64,000 nt of DNA from Rhizobiales bacterium UBA1912. Lineage in GTDB: Bacteria > Pseudomonadota > Alphaproteobacteria > Rhizobiales > Devosiaceae. Made by a program: the position numbers and the translations under genes. A model generated the notes under the pieces. It was not told the DNA's origin. It ran no database searches and worked only from the letters and a program-made list of their open reading frames with translations. Positions 61,097 to 64,000 of the stretch are shown one piece after another. Every line of letters starts with the position of its first letter. Position 1 is the first letter of the stretch. The stretch covers positions 124,001-188,000 of the forward strand of contig DDGC01000021.1 of NCBI GenBank assembly GCA_002337455.1, in the 5' to 3' direction.

Positions 61097-62593
61097 ATGT
61101 CACCGACCGATGTGAACGGCGCGTCTGCGCCCCAAACGCCTTTGGGCGAACCCGATAACACGGCCCGCAACAGGCTCGTCATTGGCCTGCTGCTGGTTTC
61201 GGCCTTCGTGGTGATCCTCAACGAAACCATCATGAGCGTGGCCATTCCACACCTGATGGCCGACCTCGAAATCAGCGCCAGCGCCGCGCAATGGCTGACC
61301 TCGGCCTTCATGCTGACCATGGCTGTGGTCATCCCCATTACCGGGTATCTGCTGCAACGGCTCAACACGCGCCCGGTCTTTATCCTGGCCATGTCTGCAT
61401 TCAGTGCAGGAACCCTGCTGTCGGGCGTGGCGCCGGGCTTTGAGGTGCTGCTGGTGGGGCGCATCATTCAGGCCTGCGGCACCGCAATAATGATGCCGCT
61501 GCTCATGACCACCATCATGAACCTCGTGCCGCCCGAATCGCGTGGCCGGACCATGGGTAACATCTCCATCGTCATTTCGGTGGCGCCCGCGTTGGGCCCG
61601 ACCATTGGCGGCTTCATTCTCGAGCACCTCGAATGGCGCTGGATGTTCTATCTGGTGCTGCCCATCGCGCTGGGCGCGCTGGCCCTGGGAGCCACCAAGA
61701 TCCAGAATGTGACCACGCCGACCAAAGCGCCGCTCGACGTCCTGTCGATTATTCTGTCCGCGCTGGGTTTTGGCGGGCTGGTTTACGGATTGAGCAGCCT
61801 GGGCGGTGACGCTTCTCATGGCGGCGGCACATCCATGTTCCCGGCATGGGTGCCTGTCGTCGTCGGCGTGATCGGGCTCGGCCTGTTCATCACGCGTCAG
61901 TTCGCGCTCCAGAAGCGCGACGCGGCGCTACTCGACCTGCGGACCTTTGGCACGCCGGTGTTCACCGTCAGCGTCATCATGATGGCGATTTCGATGATGG
62001 CCATGTTCGGCTCGCTCATCTTGCTGCCGATCTATATGCAGAACGTTCTGGGGCTCGATGCGTCCCAGACCGGGCTGACCCTGCTGCCGGGCGGGCTGGT
62101 CATGGGCCTGATGGCACCGTTCGTTGGACGGCTGTTCGACAGGTTCGGGCCGACGGTGCTGATCGTGCCGGGAACCGTACTGGTGAGCGGGGTGCTCTGG
62201 GGTATGACGACGCTGAATCAGTTCACGTCGATCTATTTCATCCTCGGGCTTCACATCACGCTCAGCCTTGGGCTGGCGCTGATGTTCACCCCGCTGTTCA
62301 CCTCGAGCCTCGGCTCGTTGCCCCGTCATCTCTATTCGCATGGCAGCGCGGTGATCGGCACCATCCAGCAGGTCGCCGGCGCGGCGGGCATCGCGTTGTT
62401 CGTCTCGTTGATGACGCTGCGCGCCGCCGATCTCGTTGCAGATGGCATCGAAGCTGTCCCGGCCATGTCGCAAGGCATCCAGCTCGCATTCCTGTGCGGG
62501 GCGATCATCTCGATGTTCGCGATCGTGGCAGCGTTCTTCATCCGGCGGCCACCGGCCGAGCCCCTGGGGGCCGAATCGGTGCCCGGGCACTGA
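61097..62593 (+). CDS. MFS drug exporter of the DHA2 (EmrB/QacA) type
   Basis: A 498-residue membrane protein with about 14 helices, matching the DHA2 branch of proton-driven exporters. The family motif in helix 1, VVILNETIMSVAIPHLMADL, is close to the usual LDxTIVNVALP; motif C lies in helix 5 (APALGPTIGGFI). ATG at 61097 is used; the in-frame reading upstream runs across the promoter. Divergent from ggt by 263 bp. Substrate unknown. A strong terminator follows. Confidence 0.9.
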   Translation: MSPTDVNGASAPQTPLGEPDNTARNRLVIGLLLVSAFVVILNETIMSVAIPHLMADLEISASAAQWLTSAFMLTMAVVIPITGYLLQRLNTRPVFILAMSAFSAGTLLSGVAPGFEVLLVGRIIQACGTAIMMPLLMTTIMNLVPPESRGRTMGNISIVISVAPALGPTIGGFILEHLEWRWMFYLVLPIALGALALGATKIQNVTTPTKAPLDVLSIILSALGFGGLVYGLSSLGGDASHGGGTSMFPAWVPVVVGVIGLGLFITRQFALQKRDAALLDLRTFGTPVFTVSVIMMAISMMAMFGSLILLPIYMQNVLGLDASQTGLTLLPGGLVMGLMAPFVGRLFDRFGPTVLIVPGTVLVSGVLWGMTTLNQFTSIYFILGLHITLSLGLALMFTPLFTSSLGSLPRHLYSHGSAVIGTIQQVAGAAGIALFVSLMTLRAADLVADGIEAVPAMSQGIQLAFLCGAIISMFAIVAAFFIRRPPAEPLGAESVPGH

Positions 62594-62598
62594 TCCAG

Positions 62599-62631
62599 AA
62601 AAAGGCGCTGCCCTCGGGCGGCGCCTTTTTT
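62599..62631 (+). terminator. Intrinsic terminator after the MFS gene
   Basis: Fifteen-bp stem with one G-T pair (AAAAAGGCGCTGCCC / GGGCGGCGCCTTTTT) and a 2-nt loop, six bases after the stop, ending in a T run. Confidence 0.9.
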
Positions 62632-62715
62632 CTGGCGGACTTTGGCCGATTTGACCGGCTACAAGAACGTACCGTTCACAAATTCCTAACTTGAGTTAAA
62701 CCGCGTAAGCGTTAT

Positions 62716-62821
62716 CAACAACGAAGGTTTTCGTAAAAGCGCGTACGGCGCGAGCGCCAGTCGTTGTTGGGGGACAGCCGAAACCTTCAGACGAATTTAC
62801 AATTCGCCGAGCCGAAAGGCT
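62716..62821 (+). promoter_or_regulatory. Structured leader of the sulfoquinovose synthase gene
   Basis: Arms in order: L1 CAACAACG (62716-62723), L2 GAAGGTTT (62723-62730), R1 CGTTGTTG (62762-62769), R2 AAACCTTC (62781-62788). L1 pairs R1 and L2 pairs R2, so the stems cross (pseudoknot or two alternative folds). Then come CGAATT-tac-AATTCG (62792-62806) and AGCC-GAAA-GGCT (62810-62821), and the ribosome site AAGGAAGG. Nothing in this 210-bp gap looks coding. Function is inferred only. Confidence 0.45.
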
Positions 62822-62841
62822 TTGCGAAGGAAGGTCCCTCT

Positions 62842-64000
62842 ATGTCTAAAACGGTTCTTGTTCTTGGCGGCGATGGCTTTTGTGGCTGGCCCACATCGCT
62901 TCATCTTTCGGCACTTGGATATGAAGTCGTTATAGTTGACAACTTCGCCCGCCGGCATATTGCCGAAGAACTTGGCGCTCCGAGCCTGACACCCATCAGC
63001 AGCATCGACGAACGCCTCAACACCTGGAAAGAGGTGAGCGGGCACGACATCGATATTGTCGAACTCGATATCGCCCGGGACCGGTGCGAGCTGCGGCGCT
63101 TGCTGGCGTCGGTCCGGCCCGATGCCATAGTCCATTTCGCCGAACAGCGCGCCGCTCCCTACTCGATGCGTGACGCAGCGCGCAGGGCCTACACTGTCGA
63201 CAACAACATAAACGGCACCCACAACGTGCTGTCCGCTATTGTCGAACTCGGGCTCGATACGCACTTTGTCCATCTCGGGACGATGGGTGTTTATGGTTAT
63301 GAGGGCGACGGGCTGGAAATCCCTGAAGGGTATCTCGACGTCGTCGTCGAAGGACCCGACGGTGCCCGGCATCCGCGCTCGATCCTTTATCCCACCAAGC
63401 CCGGAAGCATCTATCACCTGACCAAATCCATGGATCAGCTGATGTTTCAGTTCTATGCCCGAAATGACCGGATGAAGATCACCGATCTGCACCAGGGCAT
63501 CGTATGGGGCACCCAGACCGAGCAAACCCGGCTCGATCCTGCGCTCATCAACCGGTTCGACTATGACGGCGATTACGGCACCGTGCTCAACCGCTTCCTT
63601 ATGCAGGCGGCCGCCGGGCATCCGCTGACCGTCCACGGGACCGGTGGGCAGACCCGTGCTTTCATCAACATCCAGGACACGGTGCGCTGCGTCGCCCTGG
63701 CGATCGAAAATCCGCCTGCCGCCGGCGACCAGGTTCGCATCATCAACCAGGTGGCCGAGACCCATCGCGTACGCGATCTGGCCGAACTGGTTGCCGAACT
63801 CACCGGCGCCGACATCGAGTATCTGGACAACCCGCGCAGCGAGGCCGCTGAAAACGATCTCGCGGTTTCCAGCAAGACCCTGAAGGGTCTCGGTCTCGAA
63901 CCGATCCTGCTGCGCGACGAGTTGCTGACCGAGACCGTGGACATTGCCCTGCGCTTCATCGAGCGGGCCAATCTCGACACAATTCCGGCAACCGCGCTGT
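62842..64000 (+). CDS. sqdB: UDP-sulfoquinovose synthase (partial, runs off the window)
   Basis: The first 386 codons are seen, with no stop before the end of the window. NAD-dependent short-chain epimerase-like enzyme that adds sulfite to UDP-glucose to make UDP-sulfoquinovose, the head group for sulfolipid SQDG. The nucleotide loop is LGGDGFCGWPTSLHLS, a pattern particular to SQD1/SqdB, rather than the usual GxxGxxG. The catalytic region is HLGTMGVYG with the Thr, and the YxxxK pair is YHLTK. AAGGAAGG precedes the ATG. Family length is roughly 390-410 residues, so little is missing. Confidence 0.93.
   Translation, partial: MSKTVLVLGGDGFCGWPTSLHLSALGYEVVIVDNFARRHIAEELGAPSLTPISSIDERLNTWKEVSGHDIDIVELDIARDRCELRRLLASVRPDAIVHFAEQRAAPYSMRDAARRAYTVDNNINGTHNVLSAIVELGLDTHFVHLGTMGVYGYEGDGLEIPEGYLDVVVEGPDGARHPRSILYPTKPGSIYHLTKSMDQLMFQFYARNDRMKITDLHQGIVWGTQTEQTRLDPALINRFDYDGDYGTVLNRFLMQAAAGHPLTVHGTGGQTRAFINIQDTVRCVALAIENPPAAGDQVRIINQVAETHRVRDLAELVAELTGADIEYLDNPRSEAAENDLAVSSKTLKGLGLEPILLRDELLTETVDIALRFIERANLDTIPATAL

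Overview
The window reads as a chromosomal segment of a GC-rich alphaproteobacterium of the order Hyphomicrobiales. The gene content (YejABEF-type importer, aerobic cob genes, BigR-type sulfur operon, CitT-independent TRAP transport, sulfolipid synthase, carboxyspermidine-route polyamine genes, DUF2865 protein) and the intergenic hairpin style suggest Devosiaceae, possibly Devosia or Pelagibacterium. The genus is an inference from family knowledge, not a measurement. About 50 protein genes fill the window densely on both strands. I saw no rRNA, tRNA, CRISPR array, transposase or prophage.

Layout. 1-6.4 kb: outer-membrane barrel protein, nadE-gltX (coupled), a DUF2865 protein and a fumarylacetoacetate-hydrolase family enzyme. 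6.4-9.4 kb: divergent tetR and drug-type ABC exporter with a palindromic operator between them. 9.4-13.9 kb: cysS, two coupled GFA-domain genes plus a 24-codon remnant of a third, a VOC protein and citramalate synthase. 14-18.5 kb: LysM envelope protein and an ArsR-Atm1 exporter pair. 18.5-23.7 kb: padR-adaptor-RND pump operon. 23.8-28.4 kb: nadC, an L-lactate dehydrogenase, a 48-residue membrane protein and a PAS-GGDEF-EAL protein. 28.4-35.6 kb: yejBEF-yejA/yepA-like peptide importer followed by a DadA-type dehydrogenase. 35.7-42.7 kb: two-component system, TRAP binding protein, methyltransferase, TRAP permeases, PAP2 phosphatase. 42.9-44.8 kb: diguanylate cyclase. 44.8-49.1 kb: persulfide/sulfur operon (ETHE1-like hydrolase, BigR-like repressor, PmpA/PmpB, DUF442 sulfurtransferase, SulP). 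49.0-55.4 kb: cobMLJIHG and cobF. 55.5-58.0 kb: carboxy(nor)spermidine decarboxylase and dehydrogenase. 58.3-62.6 kb: IclR regulator, gamma-glutamyltransferase, MFS exporter. 62.8 kb to the edge: UDP-sulfoquinovose synthase, cut by the window end.

Most interesting points. (1) The two promoter regions of the split TRAP system and its neighbouring two-component system share a near-identical 16-bp motif made of TAC-type half-sites 10 bp apart. (2) The muropeptide/peptide importer is followed by a D-amino-acid dehydrogenase gene. (3) The leaders of the sulfolipid and polyamine genes contain non-coding structure: crossing complementary arms before sqdB, and an intrinsic-terminator-like hairpin before the polyamine decarboxylase. 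(4) A 24-codon ORF after two GFA genes keeps only the two ends of a GFA protein. (5) The sulfur operon carries SulP and has the DUF442 and metallo-hydrolase parts as separate genes. All regulatory claims rest on reading the sequence by eye; no alignment, folding or database search was run.
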